Assembly: GCA_031257255.1 (NCBI GenBank)
Contig: JAIROZ010000191.1
Coordinates: forward strand, 1 to 33,735
Source of the DNA: Spirochaetaceae bacterium
Lineage (GTDB): Bacteria; Spirochaetota; Spirochaetia; Treponematales; Breznakiellaceae
Direction: 5' to 3'
Length of the DNA: 33,735 nt
Position numbers and translations under genes: made by a program. The stretch's first letter is position 1. Each line of letters begins with the position of its first letter. Under the pieces are notes generated by a model. The model saw nothing but the letters and a program-made list of their open reading frames with translations, searched no databases and was not told the origin of the DNA. Positions 7,581 to 15,330 of the stretch are shown piece by piece.

Positions 7581-8657
7581 TTATGGGCGCACCGAGCCGA
7601 TATAGGCATTTAGCGCGGCGGTGTCCATACCAAAGGCGGTGTCTATCTTTATTTGACCGCCTTTTATCTGCTCTGTTAGTCCGCCGATTTTTTCACGGAT
7701 GGCGGCGGGGACTTCAGCCTGATAAATAGAATTGTCGGCAAGCCCTATACAGTCCTCATTTATGCCGAGGACTTCCCGTGTGCCCCAGGGAAGCGTTCCT
7801 TCTTTGGCACGGCTGACGGCAAGGAGTATCGACTGGTCAACGCGCTTTAGCACGGACGAAATGATACGCTGCGCCATTGCCGGGTCGCTTGACTGGAAGA
7901 ACATACCTTGGTCGTTGTCCACGCCTATCGCATAGCGCCCTCTGTCTTTGGCGGCTTCTATCGCGCCGTTGCCTGCCCGCGCCGCAACCGAGAATATTAC
8001 ATCCGCGCCTATGTTGTACTGAGCAAACGCGAGTTCCTTAGCCTTGGCGGTGTCCTCAAAGTTACCTACATAGGAGGGAATGACCTTAACATCCGGCTTT
8101 TCGGCTTTTGCCCCCTGAATGTAGCCTACAAGGAAGTCGTTGATTACGGGAATGTTCGTGCCGCCGACAAAGCCGACTATGCCGGACTTGCTCATCGCGG
8201 CGGCAAGGACGCCGGCAAGATAGGAGCCTTCGTTCTGCTTGTACTCCATCGAGTAGACATTTTTGTTGGCGCCGTCTGCGTAGTTTACGCTTGTATCGTA
8301 CATGATGATTTTCTGATTAGGATAATCTTTAGCGATACGCTCAACGATGTCCGTCATCTGCCATGTGCCGCAGACCACAATGCCATAGCCCTCATCGCAG
8401 AGGTCGCGCAATGCGGGCTCCCATTTGGATTCGTCATAACCCATTTCAACGGCGCGGGTTTTTAGCCCCAGTTCATTTTTGACTAACGCCATTCCATTGT
8501 TAGCCGAATCCTGAAAAGACTTGTCTCCCAGACTCCCGTTAATAAGGAGCGCGACAGTCAAATCCCCGCCTCCAGCAGCTTTTGCCTGCTCTTTTTTCTG
8601 GCAGGCGCTAAATGCGGCAGTTATCAAAACCGCCGATAAAATAAATTTTCTTAACAT
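7581..8657 (-). CDS. tmpC: BMP-family nucleoside-binding lipoprotein (TmpC/PnrA-like)
   Basis: A 358-residue lipoprotein with lipobox LITAAFSAC (lipidated Cys19), then the BMP/PnrA periplasmic binding fold. Family hallmarks include GSLGDKSFQDSANNG near residue 40, GIVVCGTWQMTD, the MEYKQNEGSYLAGVLAA hinge block, GFVGGTNIPVINDF, GADVIFSVAARAGNGAIEAA and AIGVDNDQ. In Treponema pallidum PnrA (TmpC, TP0319) these segments line the purine-nucleoside pocket; the Phe after GDKS and the Phe of DVIFS match the base-stacking residues by position. The lipoprotein should feed an ABC importer, but no permease or ATPase gene adjoins it: the gene stands alone between a hairpin repeat and a terminator. AGGAGA at 8669-8664 precedes the ATG by 6 nt. 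Nucleoside specificity is inferred. Confidence 0.92.
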   Translation of the reverse strand: MLRKFILSAVLITAAFSACQKKEQAKAAGGGDLTVALLINGSLGDKSFQDSANNGMALVKNELGLKTRAVEMGYDESKWEPALRDLCDEGYGIVVCGTWQMTDIVERIAKDYPNQKIIMYDTSVNYADGANKNVYSMEYKQNEGSYLAGVLAAAMSKSGIVGFVGGTNIPVINDFLVGYIQGAKAEKPDVKVIPSYVGNFEDTAKAKELAFAQYNIGADVIFSVAARAGNGAIEAAKDRGRYAIGVDNDQGMFFQSSDPAMAQRIISSVLKRVDQSILLAVSRAKEGTLPWGTREVLGINEDCIGLADNSIYQAEVPAAIREKIGGLTEQIKGGQIKIDTAFGMDTAALNAYIGSVRP

Positions 8658-8670
8658 AATTTATCTCCTA

Positions 8671-8806
8671 GTTAGTGGGTAGTGGTCAGTGGTCAGTGGT
8701 CAGCAGGTTCAGGTCGATATATGTTCTCTAACGAAGAACTGTCCGTTAGTTCCGCCATATCGCGTTGAACCGGTGCTGTTCACTGTTCACTGTTCACTGT
8801 CCACTA
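8671..8806. repeat. Hairpin-forming intergenic repeat with heptamer arms
   Basis: The whole interval folds on itself. The left arm (8671-8711) consists of TAGTGGG/TAGTGGT/CAGTGGT heptamers ending GGTTCA. The right arm (8766-8806) starts TGAACC and contains CACTGTT, CACTGTT and CACTGTC, ending CCACTA. Inside lie the nested pairs CGATAT/ATATCG and CTAACG/CGTTAG. The left end touches the RBS (8664-8669) of the BMP gene, and the right end coincides with the TAG stop (8804-8806) of the OmpA-like gene. A second member lies at 22815-22964 and a degenerate one at 38-110. No transposase is encoded. Confidence 0.8.
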
Positions 8807-10741
8807 TTTTTCCAATACAAATTCTACACGGCGGTTTTTCCAGCGGTTGGCGCTGTCTCTGCGGTCAACGACCGGTCTTGTGCCGCCTATGCCCGCCGCG
8901 TTAAGGCGGTTCTTTACCTCATGGTCTACAAGATACTGCCGCACAACATCGGCACGGCTCTGCGACAGCGGTCCCAGATTGTCCTGTTTTTCCTCACGCT
9001 CGGTTCCCGTTACATTGTTCGCGTGTCCCTCCACAGTAACGCGGTATTCGGGATAACGCTGAAGCGCTTCCGCCACGCGGTCAAGTATGCGAATGTTTTT
9101 TTCGATACCAGCCTGATTAAGCCCCGGTCCGGGTTTGTCGTAGACCGCCTTGTTTTCCACAAAGGTAATCGCCGGTACACGGATGATGAGCCGGTTGCCG
9201 TCTCTGCGGACGAGGATATCTACGGTAATAATCCCTTTAACTTCGGCGGTCTGTTCCTGAGTGTCCTGCACGGTAAAAATGTACGGGTAGTCCATCGCGG
9301 ACTCGACCTCTTCTTTGCCGTCTGAGGATTTGCCGTTCCATGTAAGGGCGGAAGGAATGTCCGACTTGCCGTTAGCCGTCCAGAAGGTTTTGCCGGTGGG
9401 GTCAAGGATGACAAAATTCCACGAAGCAAGTGGGATTTGCCGCTGTACATCCAGTTTAATGTTGAGTATGTCGTTGCTTCCGTCCCCGTCCGGGCTAAAA
9501 CGCTCCGGGCTTGTGGTAACGGCGGCAATAGGCGGAGCGCCGCAGGCAAACGGCTGAGTTTCCGCCCGAACAGTGGAGCCGCTTGAGTAGGTAATTTCCA
9601 GTTTGCCTACAAAACTACCCATCGCTATGCCGCCGGTGCTAAGTTTGCCGTTCCAATCAAAGGTGAGTTGCCCGCTTGAAGGGAATTTTTCGCTGCCGCG
9701 AGGGCGGGAAAATACAGCCTCCGAGGTTACATTCCCAGCGCCGCCGCTAACCGCCGTGCCGCCTGTGGAAACCGGCACTACCTTAAAATTCCACGAGTCT
9801 ATCTTTCCGGCATCGCTTGCCTTGAGAGTAAAGGTCTGCGATTTGGTTTTACCTTGCGGCGCTACTTCGGCAAAGGCGCGTCCCGCTTCGGCTTCCTTAG
9901 GCGTGGGGTCGTAGCGTATGTTTGTAACGCCTGCCGGCGGAGATTTGTTGCCTGCCAAGTCAACGGCGCTTATCGAGTAGGTGTAAATGCCGTCCGGGAG
10001 CGATACACCCGCGTTGTCCGTGCCGTTCCAGACTACAGCCGGCGGCGAGGCATCGCGCCAGTCAAACGACCATACCGTTTTGCCCGCTTCGTTTACGATT
10101 TCGCCATGCCACAAGTCTTCGCGGCTGCCGGACTGCCCTATAGCGAGAGACGGCTTGGCGGACTGCCCGAAGTTTTTTTCCGCGTCCGTAGGCTGTTTGA
10201 GCGTAATGGACGGCGGCGTTGTATCGACTATAACCGTATAGCGCGGAGATTCGCCGTAGTTGCCGTTATCATCCTCAGCGGAAAAATAAAAGGTATAAGT
10301 CCCGTCCGGAACCTGCGCCCCGGCAGCCGTCTTTCCATTCCAGACGACATTTTTAGGGATGGGAACGCTTTTTTTCGGCTTGATAAAAGCGGCAAGTATC
10401 GCCTTTACATTTTTGGGGTCGATTGCAGGCTCGTCAATTTTTGCGTCCTGAGTATACACCTCGCGCCCGGCGCTGTCGGCAACAACAAATTTCCACGAAT
10501 AGATAAACCGGCTGTCCGTTATCGAAAACGGAATAGAGAGTTCATCCTTTACGCCATCGCCGTTAGGCGATATATAGTAGCGTTCCTGCGCGGCTGCCTT
10601 AGTTGCCCCCAGCGAAATGAACACCGTTACAAGGACAAGCGGCGCAAGCGTTGCAAGCGTTGCAAGCGGCGCAGGCATTGCATAGGGCGTACAACCCGGC
10701 GTATTGCCTTTCGGCGTGTTACGCAAATTCTGATTTTTCAT
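8804..10741 (-). CDS. OmpA-family protein with FlgD-type Ig-like repeats
   Basis: The 645-residue exported protein starts with a long signal sequence; its hydrophobic part includes LATLATLAP, encoded by GCAAGCGTT-type 9-bp repeats at about 10638-10675. The body carries SPNGDGVKDE (about residue 58) and FSPDGDGSNDIL (about 420), plus four FlgD-like Ig modules recognised by WNG...DG(T/I)Y (VVWNGKTAAG, VVWNGTDNAG, FDWNGKLSTG, LTWNGKSSDG) separated by DTTPP-type linkers. The C-terminal ~110 residues are an OmpA peptidoglycan-binding domain (VTVEGHANN...LSQSRADVVRQYL...GGTRPV...NRWKNRRVEFVLEK), with the Asn/Arg residues that bind diaminopimelate or ornithine. It probably ties an outer-membrane complex to peptidoglycan. 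RBS AAGGAG overlaps the upstream gene's stop (gap 9 nt), so coupled translation with the barrel gene at 10751 is likely. Confidence 0.88.
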   Translation of the reverse strand: MKNQNLRNTPKGNTPGCTPYAMPAPLATLATLAPLVLVTVFISLGATKAAAQERYYISPNGDGVKDELSIPFSITDSRFIYSWKFVVADSAGREVYTQDAKIDEPAIDPKNVKAILAAFIKPKKSVPIPKNVVWNGKTAAGAQVPDGTYTFYFSAEDDNGNYGESPRYTVIVDTTPPSITLKQPTDAEKNFGQSAKPSLAIGQSGSREDLWHGEIVNEAGKTVWSFDWRDASPPAVVWNGTDNAGVSLPDGIYTYSISAVDLAGNKSPPAGVTNIRYDPTPKEAEAGRAFAEVAPQGKTKSQTFTLKASDAGKIDSWNFKVVPVSTGGTAVSGGAGNVTSEAVFSRPRGSEKFPSSGQLTFDWNGKLSTGGIAMGSFVGKLEITYSSGSTVRAETQPFACGAPPIAAVTTSPERFSPDGDGSNDILNIKLDVQRQIPLASWNFVILDPTGKTFWTANGKSDIPSALTWNGKSSDGKEEVESAMDYPYIFTVQDTQEQTAEVKGIITVDILVRRDGNRLIIRVPAITFVENKAVYDKPGPGLNQAGIEKNIRILDRVAEALQRYPEYRVTVEGHANNVTGTEREEKQDNLGPLSQSRADVVRQYLVDHEVKNRLNAAGIGGTRPVVDRRDSANRWKNRRVEFVLEK

Positions 10742-10750
10742 ATTAACTCC

Positions 10751-11836
10751 TTAATCGTTCTTTATATTGCCGATTTTTATCTCCGGCGGTATCGTGTCGC
10801 GGACGCCGAAACTTGCCGCCGCCCCTATCGAATAGAGATGAACATCCTTTTCGCGCATCTGCCATACCCCGTCTACAGTTATGTCCGTCTGGTCAAAACC
10901 GCGTTTCTTAAAGAGTTGGCTCCCCGATGTGTTCACCGCGAACTTGACGCCTATGCCGATGTAGGGCAAATGAATGCTCTTATCGGGGTTAAAATCCGAT
11001 ACCAATTCCTGCGCGTTCAAATCCCAGCCTGCGGAAATGTACAGGAATTCGGCAACCAAAGCCTGCAAACCGGCGTTAAAGGCAAAGTTGGTAAAAGCGG
11101 GAAATGCTATGTCCATAGAAATGCCGAGCGCAAAATTATTTGCTTCTACAAGATGAGCGGCAACGCCTATCTTCGGCGTAATAATGCCGGGGTACATACG
11201 GATTTTTATCTCGTCTATGCCTTCCGGCGGTTTTGGACCAAAATTGCTGTAGGTCTTGCCCAGATTTTGCAAGGCAACGCCGAAGCGCAACTGCCGGAAG
11301 AACGCGACCTGCTCAAAACGGAGCCATGCGCCTACATCGGCGGCAAAATAAAAGTCGCGGAAGTCTTCTTTATAGGTAAGAGCGCCTCCTGTTACCGACA
11401 GCCCCAGATAGAAGTGCCGTGTTACATCACGCGCCCAGCCGAGCCTTCCGGCAAAGGCATTGCCTATTCTTAGCGCTTCCTCGCCCATAACGCCGTTAAA
11501 GCCGAGCGAAAAAACACCGAGCCTTGTGGGGACGCTTCCGCCAAGCCTAAGGGCAACGGCGTGTGTAACATCGTCCTCAACAAAGGCATTCAGTATGCCG
11601 GCGTAGCCTAAGTCTAGCGCCGGACACTGTAAATCGGCGGGCAGCGCCGGATTCATAATGAGTGAGTACGAGCCCGCCGAAAATAACGGACCGCCCGCCG
11701 CCGAGTTGGCGCTTGTAATAAAGCGCGGATGCCCGTAAAGCCACAAACTTTCGCTCCCCGGAAGCTGATTATCCTCCGCAAAAAGAGCGCCCGCGCACAA
11801 AAAAAGCGCGGCAAAGTATTTATTAACGTATTTCAA
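10751..11836 (-). CDS. Outer-membrane barrel protein, FadL/PorV-like
   Basis: A 361-residue exported protein with signal peptide MKYVNKYFAALFLCAGALFA. The mature N-terminus contains NSAAGGPLFSAGSYSLIMNPAL, the kind of Ala/Asn-Pro-Ala motif found in FadL/PorV-like barrels, followed by about 14 alternating strands (for example FYLGLSVTGGALTYKEDF, FGVALQNLGKTY, YISAGWDLNA). The end, DTIPPEIKIGNIKND, resembles the DTTPPSITL linker of the OmpA-like protein encoded 9 nt downstream; the two are very likely partners (barrel plus peptidoglycan anchor). Start is TTG at 11836, supported by AGGAGG at 11850-11845. The closest named group I can suggest is the spirochaetal UPF0164/FadL-like family; that link is uncertain, while the barrel prediction is firm. 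Confidence 0.78.
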   Translation of the reverse strand: MKYVNKYFAALFLCAGALFAEDNQLPGSESLWLYGHPRFITSANSAAGGPLFSAGSYSLIMNPALPADLQCPALDLGYAGILNAFVEDDVTHAVALRLGGSVPTRLGVFSLGFNGVMGEEALRIGNAFAGRLGWARDVTRHFYLGLSVTGGALTYKEDFRDFYFAADVGAWLRFEQVAFFRQLRFGVALQNLGKTYSNFGPKPPEGIDEIKIRMYPGIITPKIGVAAHLVEANNFALGISMDIAFPAFTNFAFNAGLQALVAEFLYISAGWDLNAQELVSDFNPDKSIHLPYIGIGVKFAVNTSGSQLFKKRGFDQTDITVDGVWQMREKDVHLYSIGAAASFGVRDTIPPEIKIGNIKND

Positions 11837-11898
11837 TCTATACGCCTCCTAAATCGTTATGCTAGTCTAACGACAGACGCGGGGTTTGGGTAGGGGGC

Positions 11899-11925
11899 TT
11901 GCGCTTTTCTTTACTTTGATATAAT
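11899..11925 (+). promoter_or_regulatory. Sigma-70-type promoter for M23/bactofilin/purN
   Basis: A perfect -10 TATAAT (11920-11925) is preceded by TTGCGC (11899-11904) with a short 15-nt spacer. Transcription would start near 11932. This rules out the earliest in-frame ATG at 11929 as a start and leaves a leader of about 80 nt before ATG 12013. Confidence 0.6.
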
Positions 11926-11983
11926 CTGATGCAGACTATAAAAAGGCAAAAATTTTGGGCTGTTTTTAAGTTTTTGGAGAAAA

Positions 11984-12016
11984 ATGCCGATAGTTACAAG
12001 GGATTTTGCGGTATGA
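11984..12016 (+). CDS. Candidate 10-codon leader peptide coupled to M23 gene
   Basis: ATG at 11984 follows TTGGAGA (11974-11980) and opens a 10-residue frame, MPIVTRDFAV. Its TGA (12014-12016) overlaps the ATG at 12013 of the peptidase gene as ATGA. This arrangement is typical of translational coupling, although the M23 frame is also open upstream. No direct evidence that it is translated. Confidence 0.3.
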   Translation: MPIVTRDFAV

Positions 12017-13065
12017 TGAAAATTCACGACTATAAAAGAATGGAGAATAACTTTGTAAAAAAAGTTAAGTCTCTGTTCATCTCATCGGGGCATGCCGTTG
12101 CATGGTTCTTCACTTGTTTGTTTAATGCGTTAAAACGCCGTTATACTATTGTTTTTGTTCCCCATTCAGAGCGTAAAGTATATAATCTGCATGTTACCTT
12201 TGCTTCGCTCTGCGTGGCGGTTGTAATTTTAGGCGGTATTGTGGCATCATTCTTCTGGTACACGGCTTCTTACCGCGTTCAACGCGATGTTTATTCCAAA
12301 AAAGACGCCCAACTCAAAAATACTCAGGCAAGCCTTGACCAACTGCGGGACGAAATGGCTTCTTTATGGAAGGAAGCGCGGAATTTTCAGCAGGCGCTCT
12401 CCGGCGTCTTTAACACGCTCGGCATAGACCCCATACGCGACAGCGAAACTCAGGCTAGTTCCGGCGACCTCTCTTCGTTCTTCGATACCCACGAAACAGC
12501 GGACGGCAGATTGCGGGAAACCAACGAAATAAAAAATCTTGCCAACTATCTCTCTCAGGCTGTTGAGCCTATCAAAGAGATGGGTACCTTACTCGACTCT
12601 CAAAGCGCGATACTCTCCGAGGTGCCTAATATTTGGCCCATCAAGGGCGGAATTGGGCATATTTCTATGTTTTTTGGTGAAAATCCGAACCCCTTTACCG
12701 GTCAACTCTATGTACACAAAGGCATAGACCTTTCCACATACAGACAGGGCGACCCGGTTGTGGCGACCGCAGACGGGCAGGTTGTTACCGTAGATGTAGA
12801 CCCCGGCTTTGGCAACTACATTATTATCCGGCATAAACACGGCTTTTATACCCGTTACGGACACCTAATGAAGTTTGCAGTCCGGGCTGGACAGCGCGTT
12901 CAGCAAGGCGAGACTATAGGCTATATAGGTAATACAGGACAATCGACCGGACCTCATCTTCATTATGAAGTCCACATTGGTTCCGATGTTGTAGACCCAT
13001 ATAAATTCCTCAATATTCGTTCAACGGCAGGGCGGGTGAACCTTGGCAATGGCGGCAAAAGTTAA
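12013..13065 (+). CDS. Membrane-anchored M23 family endopeptidase
   Basis: A peptidoglycan DD-endopeptidase of the LytM/M23 type, 350 residues from ATG 12013. The frame is open from 11929, but that ATG lies before the predicted transcription start. Order: short cytoplasmic tail, TM helix at about 60-84 (FASLCVAVVILGGIVASFFW), coiled coil at about 92-135 (KKDAQLKNTQASLDQLRDEM), linker, then the M23 domain from about 205. The zinc ligands are all visible: H235 and D239 in HKGID, and the last HxH of GPHLHYE (H315/H317), plus the catalytic H of RYGHL (H284). The enzyme should therefore be active, unlike the divergent EnvC/NlpD domains. The next gene is a bactofilin overlapping its 3' end; this pair (as in Helicobacter Csd1/CcmA) controls cell curvature, which suits a helical spirochaete. 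Confidence 0.9.
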   Translation: MMKIHDYKRMENNFVKKVKSLFISSGHAVAWFFTCLFNALKRRYTIVFVPHSERKVYNLHVTFASLCVAVVILGGIVASFFWYTASYRVQRDVYSKKDAQLKNTQASLDQLRDEMASLWKEARNFQQALSGVFNTLGIDPIRDSETQASSGDLSSFFDTHETADGRLRETNEIKNLANYLSQAVEPIKEMGTLLDSQSAILSEVPNIWPIKGGIGHISMFFGENPNPFTGQLYVHKGIDLSTYRQGDPVVATADGQVVTVDVDPGFGNYIIIRHKHGFYTRYGHLMKFAVRAGQRVQQGETIGYIGNTGQSTGPHLHYEVHIGSDVVDPYKFLNIRSTAGRVNLGNGGKS

Positions 13066-13537
13066 TCGTTCAGACTATTCCCTCAATACCATTATAGGTC
13101 CGAACACCAGCGTTTGGGGCGATGTTGAAGCAGGCGGCTTTACCCGCGTAGACGGCGCTCTGCACGGCGACCTCTCCGCCAAAGGACGCATTGTAATAGG
13201 CGAGAAAGCCTGCCTAAAAAGCAGCATAAGCGGCACCTCCATAACTATAGGCGGCATCGTTTACGGCAATGTAATAGCAACCGACAGGCTCATTCTTCTT
13301 TCTACAGGGTTAGTGGTAGGCGATGTGATAACGCGCCGTATTCAGGTTGATTATGGCTGCCTTGTTCACGGAAAAATCGTAGTCTGCAAGGACGAAGAAA
13401 AAATGAAAGCCGCGCTCGCCGAACATCACGATGCCGAAGGTGTGCGCCAAACACTGATAAACCGGATTGCCGGCAAGGCACCGGCAGACGCGCCTACTGC
13501 TTCCGCAAGCGGCGCAAGCGCCCCCTCAACAACATAA
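13049..13537 (+). CDS. Bactofilin
   Basis: A 162-residue cytoskeletal protein that polymerises without nucleotide. The central DUF583/bactofilin beta-helix is seen as regularly spaced short repeats: NTIIGPNTSVWGDVEAGG, TRVDGALHGDLSAKGRIVIG, SISGTSITIGGIVYGNVIA, TGLVVGDVITRRIQVDYG, HGKIVV. The C-tail is Ala/Ser/Pro-rich and disordered. ATG 13049 is preferred; a TTG at 13043 is in frame. The gene overlaps the M23 gene's 3' end by 17 nt, so translation is probably coupled. In other bacteria bactofilins position M23 peptidases at curved wall regions. The N-terminus (MAAKVNRSDYSLNT) is short, as in CcmA-like members. Confidence 0.93.
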   Translation: MAAKVNRSDYSLNTIIGPNTSVWGDVEAGGFTRVDGALHGDLSAKGRIVIGEKACLKSSISGTSITIGGIVYGNVIATDRLILLSTGLVVGDVITRRIQVDYGCLVHGKIVVCKDEEKMKAALAEHHDAEGVRQTLINRIAGKAPADAPTASASGASAPSTT

Positions 13538-13538
13538 A

Positions 13539-14204
13539 TTGAACATAAAACGCTGCGCCGTTCTTGTATCGGGAGGGGGCACTAACCTTCAGGCTTTACT
13601 TGATGCCGAAAAGCGCGGTGAACTTCCACACGCAAAAATTTCGCTTGTAGTTTCTTCCGAACCTGCCGCTTACGCGCTGGAACGGGCGCGAAAGGCGCAA
13701 GTCGAAACAGTTGTACTGCCGGAAAGCGATTTTTACAAAGACGCTTATTTTGACAAGAACGCATACTCGCAAAAGTTGCTCAGTCTATTGCGCCAAAAAC
13801 AGATTGATGTTGTAGCGTTGGCGGGTTTTTTGGTCATAGTTGACGAGCCTGTGCTTTCGGCATACCGGGGGCGGATTATCAACATACACCCAAGCCTTAT
13901 TCCAAGTTTTTCCGGCGATGGCTTTTACGGGCTGTTTGTTCACGAGGCGGCGCTAAAACGCGGCGTTAAAATTACAGGCGCTACCGCTCATCTTGTAAAT
14001 GAAATAACGGACGGCGGCAAAATCCTCCTGCAAAAAGCGGTGGAAGTGCGCAAAGATGATACGCCGGAAACTTTGCAGCGCCGTGTAATGGAAGAAGCGG
14101 AATGGATAATACTCCCGCAAGCGTTGGAAATGGTCTGCGCGGACTGTAAAAGTCAGCGTAAAGACGGAGCGCCGTCCTGCATATCCGAGCGGTCTAGTAC
14201 CTGA
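13539..14204 (+). CDS. purN: Phosphoribosylglycinamide formyltransferase (GART)
   Basis: Transfers the formyl group of 10-formyl-THF to GAR, the third step of purine synthesis. From TTG 13539 the product is 221 residues (MNIKRCAVLVSGGGTNLQALL), the right length for PurN. The TTG lies 1 nt after the bactofilin stop; the frame is open further upstream, but that part overlaps bactofilin. Seen: nucleotide/GAR loop VSGGGTNLQ, folate-site GFLVIV, catalytic NIHPSLIPSF (Asn and His), and ITGATAHLVNEITDGGKILLQ with the catalytic Asp of TDGG. Its 3' end overlaps the convergent HD-GYP-like gene by 52 nt, which is unusual. Its presence suggests at least partial de novo purine synthesis, unlike T. pallidum. 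Confidence 0.93.
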   Translation: MNIKRCAVLVSGGGTNLQALLDAEKRGELPHAKISLVVSSEPAAYALERARKAQVETVVLPESDFYKDAYFDKNAYSQKLLSLLRQKQIDVVALAGFLVIVDEPVLSAYRGRIINIHPSLIPSFSGDGFYGLFVHEAALKRGVKITGATAHLVNEITDGGKILLQKAVEVRKDDTPETLQRRVMEEAEWIILPQALEMVCADCKSQRKDGAPSCISERSST

Positions 14205-15298
14205 GTAATGTAGATTCCCTTTGAGTCGGTTGTAAGGATTTTGTTTCTGCCGTCCGGCGTCTGTTCATCAAACACTTGCACAATGGGGCAGCGCGGGTCG
14301 GCGGGATTTGCGTCTACCACTTGCGCCTTTTTGCCGTTTGATAAAACCACATACAAGCCTATAGGAAAAAGCGACAGGTTACGGACGAGCGCGTTCAATA
14401 CACTGTCATCGTACTGTTTGTTTTCGTTACGGAGCATACGGAGCATTCCGTGGTACTCGTCTTCCGCATCCTTGTGCGGGCGGTTAGTGGTTATCGCTTC
14501 GTACGAACAGACAACCGCAATGATTTTTGAATAGAGCCCTATGCCGTTTCCATTCAATTTTGAAGGATAACCAGAGCCGTTTTCGCGTTCATGATGTTCC
14601 ATAGCCGGAACGCATACCGAAAGTGGAAAATCATTGGCGCGGAGTAAATCATAGCCAAGCGAGGGATGCATATAAATCATTTCTCTTTCGGCGGAAGTCA
14701 ATTCTGTATCGCTAAGATAAACTTTGGAAGGAATGCACACCATCCCGATTTCGTGAACCAGCGCCGCCGCGCCAAGTTCAATCAGTCTGTGAATGGGAAG
14801 CCTGAACGACTGCCCCAGGACAAGAGAGATAATAGTACACTTTACGGCATGGGATAGTTGGTAACTTTCCTCGGCAACATTGTCAATATTTTTGAGTACT
14901 TGCAGCAGAAAACGGCGGTTTTTGTTTATCGCGCTGATAACATCCTTAATTTTTTCCGCCACATCACTAAAACGAATCTGCTGTTTTAGGGAAGCGGATT
15001 CAAACAATTCGCCAGTCCACTCTTTTAGAAGAGCGCAAAAACGCTCGGCTTCCGTTACGCAGCCCGCGTCATTCTGAGTGAATTCACGCTGTTCGCGGGC
15101 TGTTCCCTGAAAGGTATCTCTTGGCACTCCCGCGCTGTAAACGGTGTCAAAATTCCAAGCGGAAAGAGCATTCAACACCCCTTTAGTTATGCTTATTTCT
15201 GGAGTTGCCAGCAAAAAACCTTCGTCCAAATATACTTCGTCTGTAAAATAAGAACCGGCTTGCAGCGCGCTGACATTATAATTTCGGGTTTCGCTCAT
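14153..15298 (-). CDS. HD-GYP-like phosphohydrolase domain protein
   Basis: A 381-residue cytoplasmic protein: unique N-terminal ~100 residues, then an HD-GYP-type domain (about 145-345) and a small beta-rich C-terminus. HD-GYP proteins normally hydrolyse cyclic di-GMP. Visible signature residues are H150, H211, HH235-236 and GSGYP (242-245). The eponymous HD is H182-E183, and the usual HDIGK reads HEIGM, so one metal ligand is Glu instead of Asp and the Lys is lost. It may be a divergent active subgroup or a c-di-GMP/nucleotide-binding regulator. It lies 132 nt downstream of ftsZ on the same strand, behind two perfect hairpins, and overlaps purN tail to tail by 52 nt. Confidence 0.8.
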   Translation of the reverse strand: MSETRNYNVSALQAGSYFTDEVYLDEGFLLATPEISITKGVLNALSAWNFDTVYSAGVPRDTFQGTAREQREFTQNDAGCVTEAERFCALLKEWTGELFESASLKQQIRFSDVAEKIKDVISAINKNRRFLLQVLKNIDNVAEESYQLSHAVKCTIISLVLGQSFRLPIHRLIELGAAALVHEIGMVCIPSKVYLSDTELTSAEREMIYMHPSLGYDLLRANDFPLSVCVPAMEHHERENGSGYPSKLNGNGIGLYSKIIAVVCSYEAITTNRPHKDAEDEYHGMLRMLRNENKQYDDSVLNALVRNLSLFPIGLYVVLSNGKKAQVVDANPADPRCPIVQVFDEQTPDGRNKILTTDSKGIYITQVLDRSDMQDGAPSLR

Positions 15299-15330
15299 AT
15301 TTCTACTATAATATATTTTTTGCGAATATG

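Noticed and set aside
9854-11473. 539-codon plus-strand open frame antisense to the OmpA-like and barrel genes
   Set aside because: It is extremely rich in Arg, Tyr and Cys, has no recognisable motif, and crosses the gap between two well-supported minus-strand genes. It is a shadow frame produced by their codon usage.
11929-13065. M23 peptidase starting at ATG 11929
   Set aside because: This ATG lies 3 nt after the TATAAT box, before the expected transcription start, and has no RBS.
13467-14204. PurN with 24 extra N-terminal residues
   Set aside because: The extension overlaps the bactofilin C-terminus; PurN homology begins right after TTG 13539.
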